Source: Ustilago trichophora (taxonomy: Eukaryota; Basidiomycota; Ustilaginomycetes; Ustilaginales; Ustilaginaceae). Taken from it: a stretch of DNA of 64,000 bases. The stretch is from the NCBI GenBank assembly GCA_900323505.1, contig OOIN01000005.1, forward strand, positions 1,612,001-1,676,000. Reading direction: 5' to 3'. Shown one piece after another: positions 51,801-62,530 of the stretch (positions within the stretch are counted from its first letter, which is position 1; each line of letters begins with the position of its first letter). The notes beneath the pieces were generated by a model, which saw nothing but the letters and a program-made list of their open reading frames with translations, was not told the DNA's origin and did no database searches. The translations under genes were made by a program, and so were the position numbers.

Positions 51801-52737
51801 ATGGGTGGAAAGAAGGTGAGTTTCTCTCTCTAGCATCGATTTTCAAAGCCTTGGCAGCCCTACTGATTCCTGGTCCATCTCCTCTCACTCGCACAACAGA
51901 TCTCAGAACGCTCCATCAAGAAAAAGTCGGGTCCAACTCACCCGCACTCGAGAAGAGCCACACAGCTCGCCAGAGTGGCCCATCGCAAAGACAAGCTCAA
52001 CCAGGCCAAGTCGGTCCGCAATCGTTCTTCCAACGCAAAAGTCGATCGTCTCTCTACACTCATTCTCATGCTTCCAGATGACATCGACGCTTTGCCAGAC
52101 CTTGCCTCGGTTCACTCCTTTGTCGCCGAAAACTTTCTCACGCGCCATGAGGATGAGCTGCAAGAGCTCAAATCCGAGCGCAGACCAGGCAGGCCTCCTC
52201 ACAAACGTGAGCTCGAACTCAACGAGATCATTGCAAAGGAGCAACAAGAATACAGCGAAGGCTTTGAGATTCCTGACCTCACAAGCGTCACCAACGTCAA
52301 ATTGCTAAGAGATTGGCAGGGAGACCCGCAAGCTTTGCCTCTCTTCCGCATGGTTCGCATCAGCGCCAAATATCCGTAAGTTGAAACACCGATGACCTTT
52401 ACACTCCACCTGCGCCAGCAACAAACCGTTGCGAAACCTGCGCTGGCTCAACAGGATTGTTCTGTGCAGGATTGCCTCTTCGTTGGGAGACCGTTCGACT
52501 GACAAAGCCCACCTTTTTCTTTTTTTTTTTTTTCTTATCGTTCTTCACTTCTATTTTATCAGCGAGCAATGCAAGCTCATGCATCCTGGCAACCACAAGC
52601 TGCTTCAAATCGAGTTCAAGCAGCAGAACGAGGCAACTGCAGCCGATTCCACTTCTGAGATGGACACAACCGACGCCACCGACGCCCAAGACAAGCCCGA
52701 CTTCCAGCGCGTAGGCGAGTTTGCCCAAATGGGGTGA
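51801..52737 (+). CDS. TMA16: TMA16-like ribosome-biogenesis protein
   Basis: Three exons, 51801-51815, 51900-52375 and 52563-52737, with GTGAGT..CAG (84 bp) and GTAAGT..CAG (187 bp) introns, give 221 residues. The first exon encodes only MGGKK, continuing ISERSIKKKSGPTHPHSRRATQLARVAHRKDKL, the basic N-terminus of TMA16. The family core follows: LMLPDDIDALPDLASVHSFVAENFLTRHEDELQELKSERRPGRPP, and GFEIPDLTSVTNVKLLRDWQGD. The C-terminus has an added acidic stretch. TMA16 is a pre-60S-associated factor in yeast. The acceptor of the second intron lies behind a long T run. Confidence 0.88.
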
Positions 52738-53024
52738 TCGGCTCACTCGGCACGTTTGTCAAGGGCTTTTCGGCGTCTGCTACTTTAACTACTTCCATTC
52801 CTTCCCAACGCATTGTAAAGGCCTCCCTCCCCCACCAATTGTAATTCTAGGATCCTCGAATACCATTCATTTGCATTTCAATTCTGATGCCGAACCGGTT
52901 ATTTGTACAACCGCAGGACAGTCTCACGGATTCATCAAACTCGAACACAGCCTCACGACCATCATTCTTCGCTATCTTTGACAGACAACCTCTATTACCC
53001 GTGAGTCTAAAAGAAAGCCTTCGT

Positions 53025-54297
53025 CTATGAAGACGTCTTGGAAAGAGAGTAGTCTCCTTCGTTCGAGAATCTCTTCTCAAAGATCTTTTCCAGAAGTCCA
53101 GACGGCCACATGACCACCCAGACTCCAACAGCAAGAAGCAATGGTGCTGCATCCAGCACGAACAGATAGACTGTAGGAGAGCAAAAGGTGGACGAGTCAG
53201 CTAACCGTCCAGACAATCTGATCCTATGAAACTATTTCGAATTCTTCGCAAACACTTACTTTCGTGAGAGACCAAGTAGCCAGAATAACCTTGCGAGAAC
53301 TCGATAATTCGGTACACTGACCTGATCTGTGATTGCAGAAACAATTCAAGATAAATGATAGTCAGCGATACGTATCTCTCGGAGGCAGCTTTCGACCATT
53401 GCGTGCGGCACTTACAATCACAAAGATCGACGAAAAGTACAGCCCGGCCACCAGCGAAAACACGGGCACTTCCATTCCCATGATCCTGCGCTCGTGCGAC
53501 AGACGTTGGCCGCCGCGTGCACCATCTCGAACCACCAGAATCGTCGCATAGGTTACCAGCAGCGTGAAGAGAATGTACGAGACACCTTGCAGGATGACAC
53601 CGATCAGGAACATCTTGTCGCCAACGTTGACGAGACTCGGGTCGTCGGCTCCACCACTAGCCTGGAGACCACCAGCCGCACATTGCACGATGAATGTGGT
53701 CACGTCGCTCCAAACAAACACGCGCCCAACGATACGCGGCGGGATGAAAGAGAAGCGCGACTTCTCCCGCTTGGGTCCTCCTGCCTTGTGGAGCATCGTG
53801 ATCTTTTCTGCCGATGTCAGCGGCTGGCTTTCCAGCGACTGCATGTCAAAGTTGGAGCTACCAAAGTCCTTGTCGACCGCCAGGATCATGCGTCCGTATA
53901 AGAGGTAGTTGAACGCGAGGAAAGCTGCGGGTGAGATGACGACAAACATGCTCTGCACAATGTACAGTCCAAGACTGACATTGTAAGGATCGATCGAGGG
54001 GCGCACAAAGTAGCCGATGGCAGAGCAGAAGCAACCGATGGGCAAGCAAAGCGCCCAGCGATCTTTGCGTCGGAAGACGTAGAAGAAGATGATAACGCTG
54101 TACAGAGCGTACAGACCGCCAACAAAGTAGTTGCCACCCGTGCTGGGCTCATACTTGAGAATGCCCGTGGGAGTCTGGCTAGCAGCCAGAATGGTAGCGG
54201 TTTTGCTTGCCTGAGTAGTTGCGCCATTGGACGAGGTCGACTGGGCTGCAGCGCCTGCGGCAGCGATAAACAGGATCGAGGCGAGGTGATTCAGCAT
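53025..54297 (-). CDS. RTA1-like seven-TM lipid/drug-resistance protein
   Basis: Three exons, 53416-54297, 53260-53326 and 53025-53170, with GTAAGT..CAG introns of 89 bp each, give 364 residues. The ATG at 54297 starts a signal-like segment (LNHLASILFIAAAGAAAQS). The family marks are YEPSTGGNYFVGGLYALYS in TM1, CLPIGCFCSAIGYFVRPSI, and the exon-two block IRSVYRIIEFSQGYSGYLVSHE followed by YLFVLDAAPLLLAVGVWVV, which matches RTA1's R.VYR.IE..QG pattern. About seven membrane segments can be counted. RTA1-family proteins are fungal-only and linked to lipid translocation and resistance to toxic compounds. The tiny 67-bp exon is supported by this block. Confidence 0.88.
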
Positions 54298-54913
54298 GTT
54301 GAGGATCGCAACTTGCCGCTTGACAGGAATGCCAGAATCGTAAACGTGGATGCAAGGGATTTGGTTGCAAGTAAAACTCAACCAGACATCATCCCCTTTA
54401 TACACCTATATGTATCAGTCTACCTTCCTGATCCTTGACACATTGCCGAGCTGTCACTGCGCACGTCTACTTCTCACACAAGCAACAACAGAGCAAGGAT
54501 ATCAAACTTCTGTGGCTGGCGTTGCATGGTTCGATTCGGCATAGAAGTTTTACCACGATGGTCCGGCGGACTTGTCTCGTTGCTGTGGAACTGGCTCGTT
54601 TGGGGCTGTGTGACTCTATTCTTGCCAGGCATCTCGGCAGTATTTTCTCAATTGAGCCATCTCCGCCGGAGTTGATACGCGGCCGGAATTTGCTGTTGGT
54701 TAGAATTTGACAGGTCCATCGGACTTCCCAAAATACGTGCTGACTGGAGCCATTGAAGCTTATTTGACATCCACCGTGTTGGTTCTCTATCTTGAGGTTT
54801 TCTTTCGGACTTCGGCTCCAGCCCCATTGAGTGCTCACAAGTCGCTTGTAACGTCACGATCTCCACCTTCTGACCCGCGCGCAAACTTATCTCGGGCTTC
54901 CCATATCTTGTGG
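54298..54913. other. Divergent promoter, RTA1 and Zn2Cys6 genes
   Basis: 616 bp separate the two start codons. Although an open frame runs upstream of the regulator's chosen start (to 54707), its composition is unlike the protein. No other gene is seen. Confidence 0.55.
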
Positions 54914-57597
54914 ATGAGTCCTGATCACAAAGATGACGTTCGACCTTCAACGGTCCCAAGGAAGCGCCCTTTGGCTAGAAGAAGCTGCCTCAAATGTCGC
55001 GAGAAGAAAGCACGCTGCGAGCTTCCAGACGTCTACGTCGACAGCTCCAAGATACCGCTCCCCACTGACAAGCAGTGTCACCGGTGCAATGTTCTCGGCA
55101 TCGACTGCATTGTCTGGGATGGCGACCGCAAACGGAAACCCAAACTTGATCGTCATGACGACCCGACTCCCACTGGCTCTGTGGAACGAGATTCCATTCC
55201 TTTTCCCGACCGAGGTGATACATCAGCATCGTCGAGTAGACGGTCAAGCCAACGAGCGCGCCTCGAAGATGATACGACCTCCCAATCGAAAGCTGCCTCA
55301 ACTCCCGTCATCAATAGCGATCAGGTTCGCCGGCTGCCGGTGCCTTCGCAGAATGCGGACGGTGAACAGCTAGCTGCATCAGATCTCAGTCGCGCTCAGA
55401 ATCTTCTCATCAATCGGCAAATGGGATGGAAAACCATGTTTAGGACGCTCAACACGCTTGTGGAACGCTTGCAGCGCGAGCACAAGTATAGCAACTATCT
55501 CAGGCTGCGCATTGAGGCCCCTCCCTCCACGCCGGATATTGTCACTTTTCTGCCATCCGAAAGGATGGATCAGCTGGATCTGCAGCTCAGAGACTACCTC
55601 GTAGGCCACCCCTACCTGCCCTCGCTCGCGAACTTGCATCGACAGCAGACGCAAAGCTCGACGCGTCCCAGAGCCCTACTCCTTGCCACCATGACGCTGC
55701 TCGGGCTTAAAGAGATTGAGGATGAGCTCTCTTCAGCCGACATCCGAAACCTGTCCTTTTACGTCGACCGTCTCGGTACGCAAATGCTTCTGTCATCGCC
55801 ACGCGACATCCACCTCGTCATGGCATTTGAGCTTCTGTTGGCTCATGAGCCTGGCCTTGTTGGTACCGCCGCTTCGCAGTTTGAGCCCGAAGGAAGGGGA
55901 TTCGGCCTGGCGTCGGAAAATCTTCTCACTTGCGCGATCAAGATTGCCAAGGAGCTAGGAATCGACGAACTCGTCGCTTCCCCAAATCATTCGGCATCAC
56001 GGTTGACGCGCTTCAGCCTCTGGTGCTGTCTAGAAACCTGGCAAGCACTATATGCTTTCTTTGGTAAAGGAAGACCGATGCTGGACAGCTCGAACGCCCA
56101 GCACGCAGCAGATGTACGAAGCATTCTGGACAACGTCGATGATGAAGGCAAACCGATCCCACCAGCACCTCGGCTTAAAGACACCGACGGCCCGACGGCC
56201 ACTTCGCACCGCCAGATGCGTGGCTTTTGCGCGGAGATGGAGAAGCGATATGGCAAAGATGGTATTTTGCGTTCGGCCGGCCGAACGCTGGTGTATCTGC
56301 GCATAGAGACGGCATGTCACCTTTTCAGCTCCCTACGAGATATACAGGAGATACTGTCCAACGAAAGCCTGTCGCTCGAAGAGAAGGCTGAGCTAATCAA
56401 AGGCATCCATGCCACCGCTACTGGAGGTATTTTGATGACAAGAGATGGCACTGATGAGCGCCTTGGTGAGTTTCCTTTCTGTTCTGTGCAATGTAGAGCA
56501 TGGACTCGTACTGACAGATTTTTTGTCTCGGCGAAACCTATGCAGCTGTATACGCTGGACTACGTCTGGTCCGATTGTGGGAGCAGTTTGTTCATATCGA
56601 GTGTGCCTTTATTTATGCCCTCTTCAGCAATTATTGCACCTCGGCAATGTTCACCAACAAATTGGATGGGTCGATCGAGGTTAACGAGCTGGTGCGCTGC
56701 CTCCGCTTCCAATTGGGTCCTGGAGAACATGTGGGAGCGATTGGCAAGTTCAGCGTGGAGATGACGCGCACATTGCTCGCTAGCGTGACACAACTGGATC
56801 GGCAGCCTGTACTGTGGAAGCGTAGCTGTCCTTTGCAAGCCTCACCAAGATACCTGCACCGGCTGCCAACGTTGTTGGTCAGTGCCATGACGGTGGATGC
56901 GGCAAGGAGCTGTCTGGAAAGCATAGCATTCGTGCTGGTAGCGTGGGGACGCCCCTCTTCCGATACGTCCACAGCCCTGACTCTGATGGAAGCTGTGACA
57001 GCCCGGGTCCGAGAGTTGTCGCCAAAATGCACCAGCCAAGGCGCCCTGGGCATTGCGCAGGTCGCAGCCGACTACATTGAGGAAATGATTGGTACGGCCC
57101 AACTCTGGCAGCTTTACTACCGGGTCTATAGACCCGTCTCGAGCCTTGCCATGGACAATGCTCAAGTATCAGATACCACTCAACAGACAGCATCCTTACA
57201 TGCGGGAAGAGGATCGAACAACAACCGGAGAGATGGCCGAGCCCCCGTGGCTCTTCGTGAGACTGCGATGGACTTTCTGGCTTCCGCCGCCGAGGCTGCA
57301 CAAGGAAAGGCGCTACTGGGAGGACAAGCCAGCTCCAACACGGTCGCCGCGTCCGCAACATCAAGTGCGACAGACATGCTAACATCTGCCTCCCCCTCTC
57401 TCCCTGTCATAGCGCCGTCTGTTGATGCACAGGCCTTGCCATGGGATGCACAGGGACTGGAAAATCTTGATCCTAGTTCAACGGCCTCTGGTACGCCGGC
57501 TTCCGGTTGCGCTGGACAGGTGGATCCAAGCTTCTATGATGCCTGCATCCCGTTCGACCTCGAAGCATTCCTCAAAGACGTAGACCAGCTATTCTGA
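54914..57597 (+). CDS. Zn2Cys6 fungal transcription factor
   Basis: Two exons, 54914-56465 and 56546-57597, with an 80-bp GTGAGT..CAG intron, give 867 residues. The binuclear zinc cluster is near the N-terminus: Cys25, Cys28, Cys35, then a long 19-residue loop, Cys55, Cys58 and Cys65 (SCLKCREKKARC and QCHRCNVLGIDC). The fungal-specific middle region includes FELLLAHEPGLVGTAASQ, AIKIAKELGIDE, RFSLWCCLETWQALYAFFGKGRP and, across the splice, AVYAGLRLVRLWEQFVHIECAF. The C-terminus is Ala/Ser-rich and ends in an acidic-aromatic FDLEAFLKDVDQLF, a possible activation segment. Targets are unknown; the divergent RTA1 gene is the nearest candidate. Confidence 0.88.
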
Positions 57598-57732
57598 ATG
57601 GAATCTTTCGACCTGTCTAGATGTGTGTGTCCTTATCGTACATGAGAGTTGTCTCAATTTGCAGATTCAGCCCTGCTTGGCGAAAAGCTGTAATTCTTTA
57701 TTATATACAATGCTGCGTTCACAGGCCAAGCA

Positions 57733-57843
57733 AGGTTGTATGGAGTAGTTGGTTAACTTAGGAGATTCTGATCTGATGAGCTCATCTGAGTTCAGCGATT
57801 CGATTCGACTTCTCTTGCCCTGGGTTCGAATCCCAGTACGACC
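57733..57843 (+). tRNA. tRNA-Gln(CUG) with 38-nt intron, copy 1
   Basis: The cloverleaf can be drawn by hand. Acceptor stem GGTTGTA/TACGACC (one G-T pair) is at 57733-57739 and 57836-57842. D-arm GAGT/ACTT with the loop AGTTGGTTA follows. Anticodon stem GGAGA/TCTCT has the loop TT-CTG-A, giving anticodon CUG at 57767-57769. T-arm is CTGGG-TTCGAAT-CCCAG. An intron of 38 nt (57771-57808) follows the base after the anticodon, the canonical position, and contains the palindrome GATGAGCTCATC. A pol III stop of seven T is at 57846-57852. Confidence 0.9.
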
Positions 57844-58191
57844 TTCTTTTTTTGGCATTTTAGATCCATCTTTTCAGCAACCATTTTGTAAAAAAAAACA
57901 AAAACCAGTTTCTTGATTTTGTTTTTCTTTTTTGTTCTCAAAATGGTCAACTGCGCCTCGCCAATGCCTTTGACAGACATTGATATGGAGCAGACAGAAA
58001 TCTTGTCAGAAAGAGGGACCGGAAGGCGCGTTGAGGTGATCCTATGCGACGGCCTCTGCCAGTACCGATGGTACCGAAATGTGAGATTTGGATGACACTT
58101 GCAGAACCCCTCGTGTCTGAGAACGCTTTTAGTGGTGACAAAAATAGCATTGTGTATATAAACGCATCATTTTTTCTGGTGCAGCATCCAA

Positions 58192-58299
58192 GGTTGTATG
58201 GAGTAGTTGGTTAACTTAGGAGATTCTGATTGTTCGGGCTTTGAGCTCATCAATACGATTCGACTTCTCTTGCCCTGGGTTCGAATCCCAGTACGACCT
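58192..58299 (+). tRNA. tRNA-Gln(CUG) with 35-nt intron, copy 2
   Basis: The mature sequence is identical to the copy 459 bp upstream: the same arms and anticodon CUG (58226-58228). The intron, 35 nt at 58230-58264, differs in its first part but keeps TGAGCTCA in the middle and CGATTCGAC at the 3' end. A pol III terminator of eight T follows at 58304-58311. The two genes are in direct orientation, so they look like a tandem duplication whose introns have since diverged. Confidence 0.9.
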
Positions 58300-59856
58300 A
58301 TTCTTTTTTTTGAAATTTACTTTTTGGTATCTCAATTCTGTTTTGGCTGGATGTTGGAATGAGGTGGCCGGCTCTCAGCTTTGTATTGGTCGGAACGGCT
58401 TCGCTTAGGCAGCGACATTCACGAAATGCGCTTGCGGGTCTCAGGAAGACAGGAAACCGTGGCAAGAACGCGAATAGGCCCCTGTTTGTTGACAGCGGAA
58501 GTGAGAGCCGCGGGTGTGTGCAAAGCTTGGGGCAGCCAGCGGATTCACGTGCTCGTGATTTGTTTGGCATGAGACTGGGTGGTGAACGCAGCTCTTTATT
58601 TTTGTACTGTACATCTGCCTCACACGGTTATACACCAACGGTACAACATCGTCGCTGGACATTCTTGTTGATCAATCCTCTCAACAGTCAAGATCGAGGA
58701 GTACCGTATGGATGGCAGCAAAGGTGTGGCGAGGTTGTGCAACTCTGCAACTCTGAGCTGATGTCAGACAGAAGCTTTTCACTCTGTCTGGTTAACATGG
58801 TTTCGCGCAAAAGCGGATGACACCTGAGCCGGGATCTACAGGTTACCGCCCAAGCGAGTTGAGCATGAGCCTTTCTCTGCTGCAGGTCTTGCGCTCAATT
58901 TCAGCGCCAAAAAACGGCGGTTGAAAGGACCCGACTCTCTCGTTTGCTAGATTTCGTGAATGCAATCAATCCAACGACATGTCTACGCTGCAAACAGACG
59001 CTTCATGAGGCACCGTGTAATCAGCAGCCGCTGCCTCCGCCTTCTGCTGCCGCCACAGTTGTATTACGTGAGGCTCTCTGAGCACTCAACATCGTTCAAG
59101 CGACAAGCTTTGCCTCTTCCTACGCCACAACAGACGTCTGGACAACAACGTCAACCCACACGTGTGCCCTGCGAACGCACACTTTCCTCACATACTGTAC
59201 CTCGCTGTCGACACGCTGTGCATTCATTTAGCAGCATCTAGTGTTGGTGATGTACGCACTCCCTTTCTGTCGTGCCTACGCACGATCGAGCTTGCTTTCA
59301 TCATGGGCTTCTGACCGCTTTTCATGTGGAACTGCCTGCAAGGTCGGACGGTCAAGTGTAGCTTGTCCTGGATGGCTGTGTGTCGTATGCAACCTCTCTA
59401 TACGCTGAGGAACGGAAAAGGGTTCCGCGCCAAAGATTCCCCCGCACTTTTTCCAGCTGCAAAGCAGACTCCGACAAGTTCTGATGCGTATCAAAGTGCT
59501 GCTCGCCCGCACGGTCCTCTTGCCTCTGGAGGTTACCGCCCTTCCTTGCCTTCCTTCGCTTCAGCAATACAATCGTCTTCCCCCCGTCTTTGTTCGTGTG
59601 GTACGCAGCCCTGAGCTGAATCGTACAGTAACTGCTTCCCTGTTGCCCCTTCTCGCATGATCCCCCTTCAGACCGTTGCGCCACCAACCAAAACCATCCC
59701 GTCAACTTGCCTTGGCATCTCTTCTTTCTCACCTACGTTCACCTTCACTTCCCTACACATCTCTTCACTTTTTTCACCAATTCTATTTGACCTCTCCTCC
59801 CCTGTATCGCATCATCCCATCATCGACAACCAAAGTCAATAGACATCCACGACATC

Positions 59857-62175
59857 ATGTCGGTCGCAACAACTGGGACCATTCCCATGCCCAAGGTCAT
59901 CAAGGCAGAGGAATATTGGAACGCTGGCCAGCGAGAAGCCTTCCTCGCCTTTGCCGACGCCATCGTCCCTGAACTCGACGGTGCTGAGACTGCCGACGTC
60001 CTCTCTTACCTGCCAGCAGAGGCTACTGACCGCCAGCGAGAACTCGCCCCTCGTTTCGCCAAAGAGGGCTTCAAGTCGACGCCTCGTCTGCTCGACTGCG
60101 CAGCTCAGCAGGTCAAAGCCTCCCTCTCGTCCAAGGTCGCTGGTGACATCAACCTCTTCCTCACCCTCCTCTCCACTCGGCCCGGAACTCTGGCTCTCAC
60201 CGGATATGTCGGTCCTTTTGCCCAGCTCGACCGCGCCACTCGAGAAAAGATCATCTTTGGCTGGTTCACCTCTCGCCTCACCCTTTTCCGAAAGGCATCA
60301 GCCGGTCTCAAAGGCATCACTCTTCTCGTCTACTACCGTAATCACCAGCCTGCTTGGGAGGCCATCGGATACCCAGATGGTCGAGCTGACGACTGGACTC
60401 GCCCTGCACAGGGTGGTGAGGCAACGCCTGCCGTCCCCGTCTACGACTACAAGTTCGAAAACGAAAAGATTGCCGCTCAGCCCTCTGGCTCTGAGATCAT
60501 TGTCGACACCGAAGTGCTCGTCATTGGCTCTGGATCCGGTGGTGGTGTCGCCGGAAGCTACCTCGCTCAGCGAGGCGTGCGTACTCTGATCGTCGACAAG
60601 GGTATCTACCTTCACCCTGACAAAGTGGTCGGTCGCGAGGACCAGGGTTACGGTTTGCTCTATGAAGGCGAAGGTATCATGCCCTCCGAGGATGGCTCGA
60701 TCAACATTCTTGCTGGTTCCACCTTTGGTGGTGGCTCGTCCATCAACTGGTCTGCCTCGCTCAAGCCTCGCCACTTTGTCCGCAGAACTTGGGCTGAAAA
60801 GTTCGGAGTGCCTTACTACAACAGCCCGTTCTTCACCTCGGACCTCAACGCCGTCTGCACCCGCATGGGTGTGGCTGTTGCTCCCATTCGCCACAACGTC
60901 GGCAACTCGCTTCTTGCCCTTGGAGCACAGCGTGCCGGTCACCCCGTCGAGCCGGTTCCACAGAACAGCGGAGGACACACCCACTACTGTGGAAAGTGTC
61001 AGCTTGGCTGCATTTCTGGACACAAGCAGGGTGGTGTCGTCTCATGGCTCAAGGATGCCGCCGAAGCTGGTGCCGCTTTCATGACCAACTGCTACGTTGA
61101 GCGTATTCTGTTCGACAATAAGAAGCGCGCTATCGGTGCTCTCGCTACTGTGGACGGACGTAGGGTCAAGATCCTCGCTGCCAAGGGCGTTGTTGTCTCG
61201 TCCGGCTCGCTTCAGACGCCTGCCTTGCTCCTCCGTTCGCCCGAGCTCAAGGCCAATAAGATGATTGGACAGACGCTTCGCCTCCACCCTGCCACTGTTG
61301 TGACCGGATACTACAACTTCCCCATCAAGCCTTGGGAGGGTGGATTGCTGACCATGGTGGACAATTCTGCCGAGATGGTGGACAAGGACGGCTGGGGATG
61401 CAAGATTGAGGTGATTGCCTCGTCGCCTTCCATTCACGCCGCCTTCTCCAACTTTTCAAGCGCCAAGGAGCACAAGGCACGCATGCTTCGCTACAGCCAC
61501 AGCTACACTATGGTCATCATCTGCCGTGATCGTGACAGTGGTCGCATCGTTCTTGATGAAAAGGGACAGGCCCGTGTCGAGTACACCATCTCGCCCTTCG
61601 ATCAGCGTACGTTGCTTCAGGGTATCCTGCGTGGAGCCGACGCACACCTTATGGCCGGTGCTGAGACTATCACAACTGCGCAGACCGGTGTTCCTGCATT
61701 TGTTGCCAGCTCGCTCAGTGCCACCAAGGCGCCAACCTCAGGCGCTCCCGCTGCTCCGTCGCCTCCTGCCGACAACATCTACACTGAGACCACCCAGGTG
61801 CCAGCCACCTGGACCCCGGTCGAGACAGTGCCTCGCGATCTTAACGACCCTGCCTACAAGGAATGGCAGAAGAAGATCCTCGCCACTGGCGCTGCACCTT
61901 ACACTCTTTCCATCGGTTCGGCGCACCAAATGGCCTCGTGCCGCATGGGTGCCAACCCTAACATCTCGGCTCTCGACCCAGAGGGACGTGTTTGGGGAGC
62001 AAAGAATCTCTGGGTTGCCGATGCTTCCGCCATGCCCGAGTCGAGCGGTGTCAACCCCATGATTACCACCATGGCCACTGCCCGGGGCGTTGCTCGCAAC
62101 GTCGCCCGCGAGATTGGCGCTGTTGAGCCACTCCACCTCCGCTCCGAGGATGCTGGCCACCAAGCCCGCTTGTAA
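59857..62175 (+). CDS. Long-chain fatty alcohol oxidase (GMC family) with C-terminal ARL
   Basis: One exon, 772 residues. The N-terminal 200 residues are the helical region of FAO proteins (EEYWNAGQREAFLAFADAIVPEL, KIIFGWFTSRL, YYRNHQPAWEAIGYPDG). The FAD-binding site is VLVIGSGSGGGVAGS at about 221-234, followed by ILAGSTFGGGSSINWSASLK. The HTHYCGKCQLGC segment is typical of the family. The C-terminal GMC part has GSAHQMASCRMG and WVADASAMPESSGVNPMITTMATARGVA. These enzymes oxidise long-chain alcohols to aldehydes with production of H2O2, in the omega-oxidation of alkanes and fatty acids. The last three residues, ARL, fit a PTS1, suggesting a peroxisomal place. Confidence 0.93.
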   Translation: MSVATTGTIPMPKVIKAEEYWNAGQREAFLAFADAIVPELDGAETADVLSYLPAEATDRQRELAPRFAKEGFKSTPRLLDCAAQQVKASLSSKVAGDINLFLTLLSTRPGTLALTGYVGPFAQLDRATREKIIFGWFTSRLTLFRKASAGLKGITLLVYYRNHQPAWEAIGYPDGRADDWTRPAQGGEATPAVPVYDYKFENEKIAAQPSGSEIIVDTEVLVIGSGSGGGVAGSYLAQRGVRTLIVDKGIYLHPDKVVGREDQGYGLLYEGEGIMPSEDGSINILAGSTFGGGSSINWSASLKPRHFVRRTWAEKFGVPYYNSPFFTSDLNAVCTRMGVAVAPIRHNVGNSLLALGAQRAGHPVEPVPQNSGGHTHYCGKCQLGCISGHKQGGVVSWLKDAAEAGAAFMTNCYVERILFDNKKRAIGALATVDGRRVKILAAKGVVVSSGSLQTPALLLRSPELKANKMIGQTLRLHPATVVTGYYNFPIKPWEGGLLTMVDNSAEMVDKDGWGCKIEVIASSPSIHAAFSNFSSAKEHKARMLRYSHSYTMVIICRDRDSGRIVLDEKGQARVEYTISPFDQRTLLQGILRGADAHLMAGAETITTAQTGVPAFVASSLSATKAPTSGAPAAPSPPADNIYTETTQVPATWTPVETVPRDLNDPAYKEWQKKILATGAAPYTLSIGSAHQMASCRMGANPNISALDPEGRVWGAKNLWVADASAMPESSGVNPMITTMATARGVARNVAREIGAVEPLHLRSEDAGHQARL

Positions 62176-62530
62176 ATATATACCAGTGCGCGATGCCTCC
62201 AATACATGATTCCCTAGTTTGTAGCCTGGTCTGACTTCTGCCGTTCAGAGTACGTTCTACTTGCCCAAGTGGCCTCCGAGATTGAGGGCCCTTCGAGAAG
62301 GAAGTGGTTGACTTTGGGATCTCATCGACACCGCCTTGCACCCAAAGTCAAGAAACAGATTGCAATATCTTCATTTCATTGAAGGAAAACCAAAAAATTG
62401 AATGATTGGGTATCTGAGGTGAAGAAATACAATCAGTCAAGCTTGAGCGAGAAAGTACGAGACTTGAGAGTCATAGGCGAACGTGCGGAGGGAAAGGAGA
62501 ATACCAGGATGATTGTGAATGTCTAAAGCC
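62176..62530. other. Convergent 3' spacer
   Basis: It lies between the stop codons of the oxidase gene (plus) and the SAC gene (minus). I translated the minus strand here by eye to look for the missing SAC C-terminus and found no matching segment in any frame. Confidence 0.6.

Larger units (their letters stand above)
57598..59856. other. 2.3-kb spacer carrying two tRNA genes
   Basis: Apart from the two tRNA-Gln genes no gene is supported. Frames at 58359-58820 and 58960-59241 lack domains. TACTGTA-type words lie at 58604, 59193 and 59622. The 150 bp before 59857 are CT-rich (ctcacctacgttcaccttca-type) and probably form the oxidase promoter and leader. Confidence 0.55.

Noticed and set aside
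57771..57808. CTGATGAG in the first tRNA intron, like a hammerhead ribozyme core or a C/D-box
   Set aside because: The second hammerhead core (GAAA) and the cleavage-site stems are missing, and the second tRNA copy does not keep the motif.
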